Source of the DNA: Neocallimastix lanati (nom. inval.)
Lineage: Eukaryota > Neocallimastigomycota > Neocallimastigomycetes > Neocallimastigales > Neocallimastigaceae
Length of the DNA stretch: 45,000 nt
Direction: 5' to 3'
Assembly: GCA_016946835.1 (NCBI GenBank)
Contig: JACVTC010000052.1
Coordinates: 365,001-410,000 of the forward strand
Below, piece by piece: positions 1 through 26,564 of this stretch. Every line of letters starts with the position of its first letter. Position 1 is the first letter of the stretch. A program made the translations under genes and the position numbers. The notes beneath the pieces were generated by a model. The model did no database searches, was not told the DNA's origin, and worked only from the letters and a program-made list of their open reading frames with translations.

Positions 1-14107
<14,107 letters not shown>

Positions 14108-14671
14108 ATGGTATATTTCTTAAGTAATAAATAGTTAATAATATGAAAAAAAATAGAATAAAATGTATTTTTATATTTACTCTTTTTAAAACTCTTTATT
14201 TTTATATCTTTTTGAATAAAAATATAATATAAATATATATATATGGATTCTATTATTGAATTTTAATATTAATCTATAAAAAAAAATTAATATATATTAT
14301 AAAAACAAAAAAGAAAAAAAGAAAAAGAAAATGTAATGTAATGTAATGTAATAAATAAAAAAATGAAAAATACTAATTATTATAAATAAATAAATAAATA
14401 AATAAATTTTATATATTTTTTTTTCTATTTTTATATTCTCTATTCTATTTTTCTTTTTACTTGAATAGAAAAAATAATAATAAATCAAATTAATATTATT
14501 TTTTCAAATTTGATTAAAAAAAATCAAATTTCACTTTATGAAATGGAATAAAAATCTTAAAAATTAACTACAAGTAAAAATTTTTTTTATTTTTATTTTG
14601 TATTTCTCTATTATTTATATTATTGTATTGTGAATTTTTATTATAGTTGTAATATTTAGTTGTTAAAGAAA

Positions 14672-14702
<31 letters not shown>

Positions 14703-15619
14703 CCAATATAATAATAATTGAAATTTCAATTTGTTTATATATATGTATATGTATATATTAATAACTAATTATTTTTTCGTTAAAATTGGTTCTAAATATT
14801 TGTTATTATTATTATATTTTTTATATATAGCAATTATTTTTTTTTCCTGTTTTGTTTTTTACTTTTATTCATATATGTATTGCTGTTGCTTATTCATCCT
14901 TTTCCTAAATGTACTATAAATATTTATATATTTTTAAATATATATATATATATTAAATGTACAAATGTATTCTTAATTAATATTATATTAAAAATACTTT
15001 ATACTAAATAATTCTTTTATATATATAATTCATTTATTTATTTATTTATTTATGAATATAAAAATAAATAAATAAATGTTTTCTCTTTTTAAATTTTCAA
15101 ATAAAAAAAAAATTAATTGATTATAAAATTTAGATTTCTAAAACTTTTTTTTTCTATTATTATTAAAAAAATAAAATAAAATAAAAAAAAGAAATATAAA
15201 AATAAAAAAAAAAAAAAAATTTTTTTTTTCTTCTTTTTTCTCTTATTTCATAAAAAAAATAAAAAAATAAAAAAATAAAAAAAAAAAATTTTTTTAATAT
15301 AAAAATAAAATTTAATATATATTTAATATACATAAATTTTAATGTATAAAAAGATATATATAAAATAATATAATATAATAAACTAAAAAAAATAAATTTG
15401 TATTATAAAGCATATAGTTACAATAGTTACAATTGACTGTAATATATTATACAAAAAAAACAAAATTAAATGAAAAACAATGGAAAAAAAAAAAAAAAAA
15501 AAAGTACAACAAAAAAAAATTAAAAAAAAAAATTTTTTTTTGTACTATTTTGATCTTTTTTTTTTATTATTTTTTTATTTATTTTATTTATATTTTTATA
15601 TGCTATTTTTTTTTTTTTT
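14108..15619. other. AT-rich intergenic DNA upstream of the KDM5-like gene
   Basis: I see no gene. The stretch holds A and T homopolymers, AT dinucleotide runs, an ATGTA pentanucleotide run (about 14331-14350), AAAT/TTTA runs near 14385-14405 and 15030-15077 (the latter with both orientations, so a small hairpin is possible), and no coding-like composition. The promoter of the KDM5-like gene should lie just above 14107, but I recognise no specific element. Confidence 0.6.
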
Positions 15620-15653
15620 TTAGATTGGGATTAATAGGGCCTTCCGTCTCTCT

Positions 15654-15755
15654 CATCAACACCAAAACAGTATGGCAAAGAATCCAATGAGAGTCTTAAA
15701 TGTATAAGACTGTCATCGGATTCTTTGCCTCTTTGACATACTGTTTTGGTATTGA
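15654..15755. repeat. Long imperfect inverted repeat (hairpin)
   Basis: Arm 1, about 15654-15698 (from ATCAACACCAAAACAG to GAGTCTTA), is the near reverse complement of arm 2, about 15705-15755 (from TAAGAC to CTGTTTTGGTATTGAT). The outer 16 bp differ at one position, the inner GTCTTA/TAAGAC is perfect, and arm 2 carries a bulge of about 8 bases after CTTTGCC. The loop is about six bases. The arms are not simple repeats. Confidence 0.8.
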
Positions 15756-15867
15756 TGTGGACTTCTTTCTAAGCAAGGCGAATATGAAAAGACATTCCTT
15801 ATACGCCGCTTTTATAGGGATCTATGGATTCATCATCGGGAAAGGAACTACTACAGTAATCCTCTAA
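15700..15867 (+). CDS. Possible small membrane protein or gene fragment (55 residues)
   Basis: ATG at 15700, TAA at 15865-15867. The translation starts MYKTVIGFFASLTYCFGIDV and has two hydrophobic stretches, roughly residues 5-23 and 35-48, separated by a basic segment (SKANMKRH). Codons such as GCC, GTC, ATC, TTC and CTC are used, unlike the AT-biased lower-complexity neighbours. The first third overlaps arm 2 of a hairpin, which may mean the frame is a by-product. I recognise no family. A true small protein, a decayed exon or chance are all possible. Confidence 0.25.
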   Translation: MYKTVIGFFASLTYCFGIDVDFFLSKANMKRHSLYAAFIGIYGFIIGKGTTTVIL

Positions 15868-16279
15868 CAAATCAAATGCTCTTTGCCCTAATATATATCT
15901 AGTCTAGAACCAGGAATACTTACCATGGCGAACAAACGCCAACTTCATTTATATGGAAAAGTACCTGGGAGGATGAAAATCACCTAATATAGAAAGGTGT
16001 GTGTTTATATACTATTAAATATAATTAAATATTAATTATTAATTATTTTTATATACTTTAAATGAATCAATATTTGATATTTTTATATAATATTAAATAT
16101 AATTAGATATTAGATATTAAATATTTTTATATAAAATGATTTATATTTTTATATACTATTAAATATGATTATATATTACATATTAAATATTTTTATACAC
16201 GATTAAATGATTCAATATTTTTTTAAATGATTCAATATTTTATATTTTATTAAAATGATTATTAAATCATATTAAATAA

Positions 16280-16410
16280 TATTAAATATTAAATAGGATT
16301 ATTAAATATTAAATATGATTATTAAATATTAAATAGGATTATTAAATATTAAATAGGATTATTAAATATTAAATAGGATTATTAAATAATATTAAATAAA
16401 ATTAAATAGG
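16280..16410. repeat. Tandem 20-bp repeat
   Basis: The unit AGGATTATTAAATATTAAAT is repeated about five times, with one unit carrying TATGATT instead of TAGGATT. It lies within a wider zone (16010-16430) of TTAAATAT-type repeats. Confidence 0.75.
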
Positions 16411-16984
16411 ATTAAATATAAAATTCTTTTTTTTATTATTATTATATTAAATATTGTTTTATGGGTTAAATATGAAATAAGTTTATTTATTTATTTATTT
16501 ATTTATTAAATAATTTATTTATTTATTTATTCATTTATTTTTAATTATTTTTTATATTGAAAAAAGAAAAAAATTTTTTTTTTAATTTATTATAAATTAA
16601 ATTAAAATAGGAAAAAAGATAAAAATAAAAAAAATTTAGAAAAAATGGAAAATTACGAATTATTAAATAAAATACAAATAAAATACAAATAAAGTTAAAA
16701 TAAAATAAAAGTAAAATAAAAGTAAAATAATAATTATTTTTCCTTTTAATAAAATTCTCCTATGTTTATTTTATATATTATATATATATTTTTATTTTTT
16801 TTAACATTTTTATTTTTATAATTTTTATTTTTTATTTTTTATTTTTTCACTTTAATTCTTTTTAGACAATATTGAAGTAAAGGAAAAAATAATTTAGAAT
16901 GAGAATATTTATAGGTAACAATATATATTTGACTTTTTTTTTTTTTTAATGGAAAATGGGGAAAAAATAAATGATAATAATAAT

Positions 16985-17590
16985 AATTACAAATATGATT
17001 GATTATTGATTATTGATTATTGATTATTGATTATTGATTATTGATTATTTAATTATTTAATTATTTATTTATTATTTATTATTTAATTATTTATTATTTA
17101 TTAATAAATACTCTTTTTATTATTTATTATTTATTATTTATTATTAATAAATACTCTTTTTATTATTTATTATTTATTATTTATTATTAATAAATACTCT
17201 TTTTATTATTTATTATTTATTATTGATTATTTATTATTTATTATTTATTATTTATTATTTATTATTTATTATTTATTTATTATTTATTATTAATAAATAC
17301 TCTTATTATTTATTATTCATTATTCATTATTTATTACTTATTATTTATTATCTATTATTTATTATTTATTATTTATTATTATTTATTATTTATTATTTAT
17401 TATTATTTATTATTTATTATTTAATTATTTATTATTCAATTATTTATTATTTATTAATAAATACTCTTTTTATTATTAATTATCTATTATTTATTATTAA
17501 CAATATTATTTATTATTCAATTATTTAATTATTTAATTATTTAGTTGTTTAATTATTTAATTATTTATTATTCAATTATTTATTTATTGT
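16985..17590. repeat. Heptanucleotide repeats with an interspersed AATAAATACTCTTTTTATT unit
   Basis: First (TTGATTA)n from about 16998 to 17046, then TTATTTA-type repeats to about 17590. The non-repeat block TTAATAAATACTCTTTTTA recurs at about 17101, 17148 and 17195, giving a higher-order unit of about 47 bp, and again in variant form near 17290 and 17453. The same block occurs once more near 24888. Confidence 0.75.
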
Positions 17591-17729
17591 ATCAAAAAAA
17601 AAAATAATAATAAATAAAAACAAAATTTTTAAATATATAGTAATAATACAAATAATATATATATATATATAAAAAAAAAAAAAAGATAAAAACGATTTCA
17701 TATAGAGTATAAAATATTTAATAAGAATA

Positions 17730-17769
<40 letters not shown>

Positions 17770-17841
17770 ATTAATTATTAAAATTAAATATACTTAATAA
17801 CCATTTTTATTTTTTAGAAAATAAAATAAAATAAAAAAAAA

Positions 17842-17874
<33 letters not shown>

Positions 17875-18221
17875 TATAAATATTAAAAACAATTATTTTT
17901 ATATTTATATTTAATTTTTATTTTATTTTTTATTTCAATTATTTATTAAATAATTTTTTTTGTTATTATATATATTACTATATTACTTGATAAGTTTTTT
18001 TTTTTTTTTTTTGTCATTGTTATTGTTATTATAGGTAGTTTATTACTTTAATTTTAATTATATAAATATATATATATATTTTATTTTATTTATTTTATTT
18101 TATTTTATTTTATTTTTAATTCCTTTCATTTTTATTCTTCGATTATTTTAAGTTACTTAAAAAAAAAAAAAAAAAATTATTATTATAATTATAATTATTA
18201 ATTTCATTTAAAATTATTTTT
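17591..18221. other. AT-rich spacer downstream of the BAR-SH3 gene
   Basis: Only A runs (about 17731-17768), an AAT run near 17843-17871, T runs and AT dinucleotides. I see nothing coding. It contains the 3' untranslated region of the minus-strand BAR-SH3 gene, whose stop codon is at 18222; a polyadenylation site cannot be singled out in such sequence. Confidence 0.6.
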
Positions 18222-18982
18222 TTAAATCATTTTAACATAGTTGGATGGGAAATCTCCTGTTCTACCATCCAATGTACCCTGCCACCAGTTACCTTCAGAT
18301 TTTATTAAGGTAATGATATCCCCTTTTTTAATAGCTAAATCGGTAGGTTGTTGAGCATCAAAATCGTATAATGCAACACATTGGGGGACTTGTGGGGCTG
18401 GACGTGATGGTAATTGAGGTGGTGTTAAATTTCTAGATTGAACAGAGGAAAGACTACTTACTATTAAATTTAATAAATAATTAAAAAATAATACAAAAAA
18501 AAAAAAAAAAATTATCAGAATTAAATATCATTTATATTTAAATTTAATCCAAGAGGAATGATTATATATAAAAATTAATTTATATATTTATATATATTAT
18601 TTTTTATATTAATTATTTAATATATTATAGAAAAACTTACAACTAATGTTAGGATGATTTTATTATTATAAATTATTAAGAAATATTATTATTATTATTA
18701 TTTTATGAATATATAATAATAGTAGTAATAATAATAGTAATAATAATAGTTTTAATTAGTAATATATATATATATATAAATTTCAATTTATATTTTTAAT
18801 GATTTACAAAATAAAAATAGTATTAAATAATATATAATAATAATATATTATTCATATAATAATTTTTTTTTTTCTTTTTTTTTTTTTTACCTATTTTGTC
18901 TTGATTCTGAAAGTTGACTTCTATATTCATTGAATAAATCTTCAGCTTTTGGATAAGCAGATACTTGGAAGGTTGGTACACC

Positions 18983-19015
<33 letters not shown>

Positions 19016-21035
19016 ATTAAAAATATATATTTAGTAATATAATTATATTAAGACTTACTATAATATAATATATATCAAATTATCTAATTATAATTATATA
19101 TATATATATATTTCTAATAATAATGAAAAAAAAAAAAAATTTTTTTTTTTTCTTTCTATATTACTTTGATAATTAACTTCACGATCGAGAGCATTTAATT
19201 CATCTAAACATCTTTGATGATAACTTTTTAAAATTTTACAAAAAGTAGAAATATCTGATTTTTCTTTTTCAGAAATTTCATAAGTATCCGTTAATGGTTC
19301 CATTAAACGTTTAGTAACATAAGAATATTCATCAAATTTCTTTTGATAATTATTAATATTTTCTTTATTATGTATTATTAATTTATTTATTTTTATTATT
19401 TTTATTATATATATATATATTTTAAATTTGAATTAATGAATTGATAGATCATAAATTTTAATTATAATTAAAATATAAATTTGACAAAAAAAATTTTTTT
19501 TTTTGAATTTGAATTTGAATTTGAATTAATAAAAATAAAATTAAATAAAATTTAATTATTTTATATAAATATTAATAAATAGATAAAAAAAAAAATAAAT
19601 AAATAAATAAATTATAATAATAATAATATATATATATATTTTATACATTTAATTATTATTATTATTATTATTATTTTCCTTTAATAAAAAAAAAAAAAAT
19701 ACCTGTATATTTATCACATTTATAGGGATCACCACATTTTGCTAATTTTGATTTTTCTGAATTTAAATCTAAACGACAATTATTTAAACGATCAGAATAA
19801 GTTTTATAATCTTTTGCAATACCCTTTAAAAATACTGTATTTGGACTATAGTTATAATAAAAATAAAAATAATAATAATAATAAAATAACAATATATTAA
19901 TATAATATAATAATAATATAATATAATAATTGTAATATAATGAATAAATATGTAAAAGACATTATTAATATATAATTATATGAGTATAAGAATTTTTATT
20001 TACACTAAAATATATCATATTTGATTTTTTATTTTTTTTTTCTTTTTATTTTTTTTTTTTTTTTTTTTTTTTAATATTTCTTTAAATATATAATAAACTT
20101 ACTTTAGATAGCCTTGTTTAATATCTTCAGCTAAATCTTTTTGATACTATTTTTTTTTTAAATGAATCAATTGAAAATATTGAAATAAAATATTATATAT
20201 AATCATAGAGTTAGATTTATTAATTATTATATTTACATATTATTATTTATTTTTTCTTCCTTTAAACAATTTAAAAAAAAAAAAATAAAAAAATAATAAT
20301 AATAAACTATTACTATTAATTAAAAATTTTTTTTTTTTTACCTCTCCTAATCTTCTAATGGTTTCATTACAACGAGAGATATGATCTTTATTAAATATAA
20401 TAATAATTAATAATTAATAATTCGTTAGAATATTAAAATATTTTACATATTTTATATATATAAGAAAAAACTATTAATTTATTGAAAGTAATAATAATAA
20501 TAATATAATATTTAAATATATTAAATATTTTTGTTTCCATACTTATTGACTGATAAGAATTACTAGAATCTGAATTACTATTTTTATTATTTATTATTTA
20601 ATAAATAATTGAACATATACAAATGAAAAAATAAATAAAAAAAAAAAAAAAAAAAATTAAATAAAGGATATGGTTAGTTATTATTAATTAAAATAGTAAT
20701 AAAAAATAAAAAGTAATGATAATAATAAAAATAATAATAATAATACTATAGTAAAAAAAAAAAAAAAAAATTCAAAATACTTTTTCAATGAATCAATAAT
20801 AATTTGCCAGGAATTACTAACATGGAATAAAGGTTGACCACCTTTAATATTAATAGAAAGTGTTTGATTTTCATATGTAAGTTGTTTTATACGTTCAACA
20901 AGTTCACTTTTTTTTTTTTTTTTTAAAAAAAAGAAATATATAATATTTATTATAATATATATATATATATATAGAAAGATAGAGATAGATATATAAAATA
21001 AGTATATATATTTAAAAAAAGTTTATTTTTTATAA

Positions 21036-21075
<40 letters not shown>

Positions 21076-21218
21076 TAGAATATCTTATTATTTTCAAAAA
21101 TAATAAAAAAAACTATAAATAGAGTTTTCAATTCATTTTAAAAAAAATAATAAAAATAATTAAAATAAAAAAAAAAAAATAATAATAAAAATAAAAAAAA
21201 GAAATAATAATAAAGATA

Positions 21219-21261
<43 letters not shown>

Positions 21262-21560
21262 TAATGTATATATATATATGAAATATAAGTAGATATATAA
21301 ATATTTATTTTTTAATTTGTTTTTATCAAATTTTTACTTTTTTTGTTTTAAAAATGTATTAACTTTTCCTTGTCCCTGTTGAACTTCAGCTGGAACTGCC
21401 GTTTGACCTCCAGATCTTGAAACAAATTCAGTAGCTTGTTGTTTAAATCTTTTTACATGTATATATAAATAGCAATAATAAATTTAAAAAAAAAAATAAA
21501 AATTATTTTATTATATATATACAAAAGTTATATATTTTATTAGTATTTTTTTTTTATGGG

Positions 21561-21601
<41 letters not shown>

Positions 21602-21726
21602 TTATCTTAATTTCTTATATATGTAAATCCATATTAAATTTTTATTTTCATACTATATTTATAATAATATTATTATTATAATAAAACTAAGAAATGGTAA
21701 TAACAATAAGATAATTCAAAACAAAT

Positions 21727-21760
<34 letters not shown>

Positions 21761-21869
21761 TTTTGGTTTTTCTGTTTGTTTGTTTGTTTGTTTGTTTTTT
21801 AAAAAGAAATATTGTAAAGAATGTATTTATTATTATTATTATTATTTACCTGTTGAAATATTTGGACAT
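18222..21869 (-). CDS. BAR domain plus C-terminal SH3 protein (amphiphysin/endophilin/Rvs167-like), 10 exons, 347 residues
   Basis: Exons on the minus strand: 21869-21850 (MSKYFN), 21448-21338, 20906-20781, 20577-20543, 20385-20342, 20146-20103, 19845-19703, 19362-19165, 18981-18891, 18453-18222 (stop TAA). All junctions keep phase. Residues 1 to about 270 are a mostly helical, Lys/Glu/Asn-rich BAR-like region. A Pro-rich linker follows (PPQLPSRPAPQVP), then a complete SH3 domain at about 296-347 with ALYDFDA, GDIITL, GNWWQG and GDFPSNYV, the usual ligand-binding residues. BAR proteins form crescent dimers on curved membranes, and the SH3 binds Pro-rich partners in endocytosis and actin assembly; that role is inferred from the family. 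The SH3 call is firm. The BAR call rests on length, composition and architecture; an F-BAR relative is the alternative. Confidence 0.82.
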
Positions 21870-22979
21870 TATTATTTTATTTTTATATTATATTATTAAA
21901 AAAAAAAAAAAAAAGAACAAAAGGAAAAGAAAAAAGAATATTATAAACTGTTTTTTTTTTATAAGAATTTCAATAGTAATTTTATGTATATTGTTTTGTT
22001 ATTGAATTAAAAGAATAGGATTTTATATTTATCCAATTAATAGTTTTTATTTTAAATAAATATTTAGATATTTAATATAAATTAATAAAGAAAATTTACT
22101 ATTTATTTCTTTTTTTTTATTATTATTATTATTTTTATTTTCTTCTTAATATTAATTATTAAGTTTAGAAATTTCAAATAAATATAAATTTTAAAAAATA
22201 TTATTTGAAATTGTCTTATAATATATATAAATTTTAAAAATATGATTTATAATTGTCTTCTTCACACAATTTAATATTTCTTATTTTTAATTATTTTAAA
22301 ATTTTACTATGAAAATTATTGATAATAATTAATAATTTTTTTTTAATGTATGTAAAAGAAAATAAAAATGAAGAATGAAAGATAGAATTGATTTTTAAAT
22401 ATATATATATATATTTTTTATAAATATATATATTTTTTATATTAATTCTTGTTATTATTATTTGGTTGACAAAAAGTATTTTGTAATATTATTTTGTCAT
22501 AATAACGAATATTCTTTTTAATTTTTAATATATTTATTTTTATTATTATTATTTTGTTATTATTTTAATAAACCACAATAATATTTATAGAAAAAAAAAA
22601 TAAAATAAAAATATAAATAAAAAAAAAAATTTCAAAAATAATTTTTTTCTCTTTTAAATAAGTAAATGAAATAAAATAAATAGAAAATGAATAGAAAATA
22701 AACCTAAAATAGGAAAATATTAAAAGTAATAATAATAATAATGAAGAAAGATCTTAAATATATTTAAAATAGCGTAGTCTTAATAAGAATAAAATAAATT
22801 TATAGGTAATATCAAAAAAATTAGAAAATAAAAAATAATGGTTTTGGCTCTGACTTTGGCTCTGGTTTTCCCAAATAGTTAATACTTATTATAAACTAAA
22901 TAGAAATAAAATTATTTTATTTTTTTTTTTCCAGATTATTAATTAAAATAAAATTAAATAAAATTAAATAAAAAAAAAG

Positions 22980-23059
<80 letters not shown>

Positions 23060-24430
23060 TAATAATAATAATAATTAAAAAGCTTTTTTTTCGGTAAAGA
23101 TATAAATAGATCACATCAATCATTTTTTATCACATCACATCATATTTAATGTTAAAATTTTGAAGCTTTTGGCTAGCTCAACAATAAAAAAAAAAAAAAA
23201 ATAGTTTTTAAATTGTTATATATAAGATAGAAATTTATAAAGAGTTATTACAAATAAATATATAGGTATATTTTAACTTTTAAAAAATGTTAAATATTTT
23301 ATATAATAAATAAATATTAGATAATAAAAGAGTAATAAAGAGTAATAAATAATAAATAAATATTTTTTATAGTAAATAAATATTAGATAATAAAAGAGTA
23401 ATAAATATTAAATATTAATAGGCAAAAAAAAAAAAAAAAAAAAAAGAATTAAGAAAAAAAAAATAATTCTTTTTTTTTTTCTGTCATTTTAATCATCTGT
23501 CCGTTGTTGTTGTCAAAAGAATATTAATAATAAATTAAATATTATTTAAATAAATGAATAAATAAATAATATATTAAATAAAATGATTTAAATGAATAGA
23601 TAAATAAATGGATAAATAAATAAATAAATACTAACTATAAAGTTTTTTTTCTTACAATCAATCATAAGGTAAAAATAAAATAAAAAATTTTATTAATTAA
23701 AAATAATTTAAAATTTAATTAATTTAAATTAAATATATCATATATTACAATATATTCAATTATAAATGGAATGAATTAAATTTTAATTTTTGATTTTTCG
23801 ACAGTTTTTTTTTTTCATTTCATTCAAATTTTATATTAAATTTTCCTTTTTTTTCTGTTTTTTTAGTTTCTTACATAGTTCATATACTTAACTTTTTCAT
23901 TTATTTAAATTATGTCATTTATTCAATATATAATTTATTTATCTATTTATTTATTTAATTACTTTATTCGATACTTTTAAAGAACTAAACAAATAAAAAA
24001 AAAAAAAAGTCAAAAAGCTCAGTAATAAAACAATTGAATATCAATAAGTCTAATTAATAAATCAAATATGATTAATTAAAATTATATTTATTAATAATAG
24101 TAAAAAGCTAAATTTCTTTATCTAATTACAAAAATAATAAGCAAACAAGAAAAAAAAAAAATATATATATAAATATATAAATATAAAAAAAAGATTATAT
24201 CAATGTAAAATTATAAATATATGTTTCGTTTTATTTAATATTATAATATATAAAATATAAGATAATAAAAAAAATAGTTAAATAAATAGTTTTTGATTTT
24301 TTATAATAAAATATATATATATTTATATATATATTTATATTTATTATTAAATATTTACATGTATGTATGTGTATGTATCTATAATATTAAAGCTTTAAAA
24401 ATTTTTGTTATTAAATTTTTTAATAAAAAC
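21870..24430. other. AT-rich intergenic DNA upstream of the BAR-SH3 gene
   Basis: I see no gene. It holds T and A homopolymers, short AAT and TTA runs, and two small patches of less simple sequence: 22838-22880, where TTTGGCTCTG occurs twice, and 23158-23185 (GAAGCTTTTGGCTAGCTCAA). Neither is long enough to identify. The promoter of the BAR-SH3 gene should lie just above 21869. Confidence 0.55.
22981..23075. repeat. AAT trinucleotide array
   Basis: About 90 bp of (AAT)n with a single interruption near 23057. It lies between genes and gives a run of Ile codons on the minus strand that is not a plausible protein. Confidence 0.9.
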
Positions 24431-25845
24431 TTTAATTGCAACCTAACCCTTTTAATAATTAAACTTTATTTTTTATTTTTATGTGAAAGTTTATTAAAAA
24501 ATTTTTATTTTATTTTATTTTATTTTTTATTGGTTATCTGAAAAAAAAATAGAAAAAAAATATTTTTAATTAATTAACTAATGATTAATCAAAAATTAAA
24601 AAATAATTAATTAAATATCAATCTATTAATAAATTTTATAAATTTTATAATTAAATATGTTTAGTGTAAAAAAAAAAAAGTTTATCACTATATTAAATAT
24701 TTATAAATATTCAGAGATATAATATAATCAATATATAATATAATCAATATATAATATATAATATATAAAATAAAATATAAAAGAGAATTTTTAATAATTA
24801 AAATTTCTATCTAGAGAAATATGAATTAACTTTTTTTTCTTTTCTTTTTATTGAGCCTATTTTAATTTATTATTTGATATTTATTATTTATTAATAAATA
24901 CTCTTTTTATTATTTATTATTTATTATTATTCAATAATTTATTATTTATTATTATTTATTATTTATTATTTATTATTTATTATTTATTATTTATTATTTA
25001 TTATTTATTATTTATTATTTATTATTTATTATTTATTATTTATTATTTATTATTTATTATTTATTATTTATTATTTATTATTTATTATTTATTATTTATT
25101 ATTTATTATTTATTATTTATTATTTATTATTTATTATTTATTATTTATTATTTATTATTTATTATTTATTATTTAATTATTTATTATTTATTATTTATTA
25201 TTTATTTATTAATTATGAATTTATTTATTTATTTTTATATTCATTTTCTTATTCATTCATTTAGTTGCTTGTTTATCCTATAAATATTATATATAATAAT
25301 AAATAATAAATAATAAATAATAAATAATAAATAACAAATAATAAATAATAAATTCATAAATACATAAATAATTAAATAATTAAATACATATATTTATTTA
25401 TTTATTTTATTTCATATTCTATTTTCAAGTTTATTTTTTATTTTTATTTTTATTTTTTTTTTGGTAACATTTATGTTTGTTTTTATTTAGAAGCATACTA
25501 ATAATAATAACTGGACTTGTGTAATATTTATGCCTTGAAACGTTAAGGATAAGTTTGAGATAAAAAAAAAAAAAAAAAAAAAAAGGATGAGGAAAGGAAA
25601 AGAGAAAAAGAAAAAAGAAGATACTAAAATTCTTATTAATGAGTATTAAAGTTTAAAATTTTTTATGAAAAAAAAAATATATATATATATATATATTTAT
25701 CTTTTATTTTTATTTTATTTTTTATTTTTTATTTTTTTTAATATATATATATATGTATAATTTAAACGAATCTTCTTGTTGAAACATTTTTTTTTTTAAT
25801 TAAAGATAATAATAATAAATAATTGACATTCATAAACTTTCTGAT
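24430..25845. repeat. Left copy of an apparent diverged direct duplication
   Basis: Several blocks recur in the same order near 26.6-27.4 kb: TTTTATTGGTTATCT followed by TTTTTAATTAATTAACTAAT (about 24524-24583 versus 26610-26661); TTTTTAATAATTAAAATTTC (24789 versus about 26867); TTGGTAACATTTATGTTTG (about 25460 versus TTGGTGACATCCATGTTGG at about 27142); ATTCTTATTAATGAGTATT (about 25629 versus ATTCTTATTGATAGGTATT at about 27306). The copies differ in length, mainly because this one contains the TTATTTA array. Confidence 0.6.
24880..25210. repeat. TTATTTA heptanucleotide array
   Basis: Nearly pure (TTATTTA)n over about 330 bp, opening with one copy of the TTAATAAATACTCTTTTTA block also seen at 17.1-17.2 kb. 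A shorter run of the complementary heptamer, AATAAATAATA..., lies at 25291-25350, so the two could form an imperfect hairpin. Confidence 0.85.
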
Positions 25846-26560
25846 AGATTCAAACGTAGCAGCAACCCAAATATGTTCAATACTTTTTCTCATATATCAT
25901 CTATCTTCATTTGAAGCAATAAAATAATCATTGCTTTATTTTGTGAGCGTCTTTCAAGAATGATATCCTGATATGAAAAGGATAAACATGAATATTATTA
26001 CCGAGAATTTTCAAGTACCCTTTTTGCTTTTTCTCGGAGTGCTCTTACCAGTTTCACATTTCCTTTTGAAGTGAGGCCAATATAACTTAACCTAATGAGA
26101 TACGTTCTAGCTCACTTGATAATTTCATATTAGTCAGAAAGATTTACTTTTTTTGTAGATTTTTATCTACTTGTGTATCTGTAGACGGACCCATATACTA
26201 GGAATTCCTTAGTAAATATATTAAATGATACAGTATTAGCGCAAGCCCTCTCAAGCCTACGGTTAGAACAATAACTTGTCTATAAGTAATAATAATAATA
26301 AATAATAATAAATTATAAATAATAATAAATAATAAATAATAATAATAATAGAAAAGGGGAGGGGAGGGGAAATACATACCTTTAACCCAAACCACTAATA
26401 CTCTGTAAAAACCTCTTGTGATGGGAAAAACCTAGAAAATGGTCAAAGAGCGGGACCGAACCAAGGAGTCTTATGTATGCTAGCCTATGGTGGACTAACA
26501 ACCAGGATAGAACCAGGTACAATAACCTGGGTAAAATATAAATCTAACCTAAATTAAAAA
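25846..26560. other. Second island of complex sequence; unidentified relic
   Basis: About 700 bp of mixed-composition sequence, interrupted at 26286-26370 by AAT-rich repeats and a GGGGAGGGGAGGGG tract. Short open stretches exist on the minus strand (for example one containing NRRLERACANTVSF, near 26255) but all are broken by stops. I recognise no tRNA, rRNA or protein family. It lies exactly between the two copies of the 24.4/26.6 kb duplication, so it may be a decayed gene copy or an old insertion. Confidence 0.45.
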
Positions 26561-26564
26561 TTTT

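Larger units (their letters stand above)
15620..16005. other. Island of complex sequence; possible relic of a gene or mobile element
   Basis: A patch of about 385 bp with all four bases well represented sits in nearly pure A/T DNA. It starts right after a T run and TAG, which looks like a 3' splice site on the plus strand, and ends near 16005. It contains a long hairpin (15654-15755) and an ORF of 55 codons (15700-15867). Beyond 15867 the frames are broken. I recognise no family. A decayed insertion or a gene fragment is the simplest reading; a structured non-coding RNA is an alternative. Confidence 0.5.

Noticed and set aside
14297-14488. Minus-strand ORF rich in Tyr, Phe, Ile and Lys
   Set aside because: The composition is that of random AT-rich intergenic DNA; no domain and no conserved feature.
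15433-15690. Plus-strand ORF with a poly-Lys/Phe start running into the 15.6 kb island
   Set aside because: The first two thirds are A and T runs; only the last 20 or so codons lie in complex sequence, and the hairpin explains them as well.
21763-22005. Plus-strand ORF of 80 codons (VCLFVCFL start)
   Set aside because: It comes from a TTTG repeat and AT-rich filler and overlaps the first exon of the BAR-SH3 gene on the other strand.
26430-26480. tRNA or SINE B-box-like word (GGTTCGGTCCC on the minus strand)
   Set aside because: The flanking bases do not form a T-arm, and no acceptor, D or anticodon stem can be built around it.
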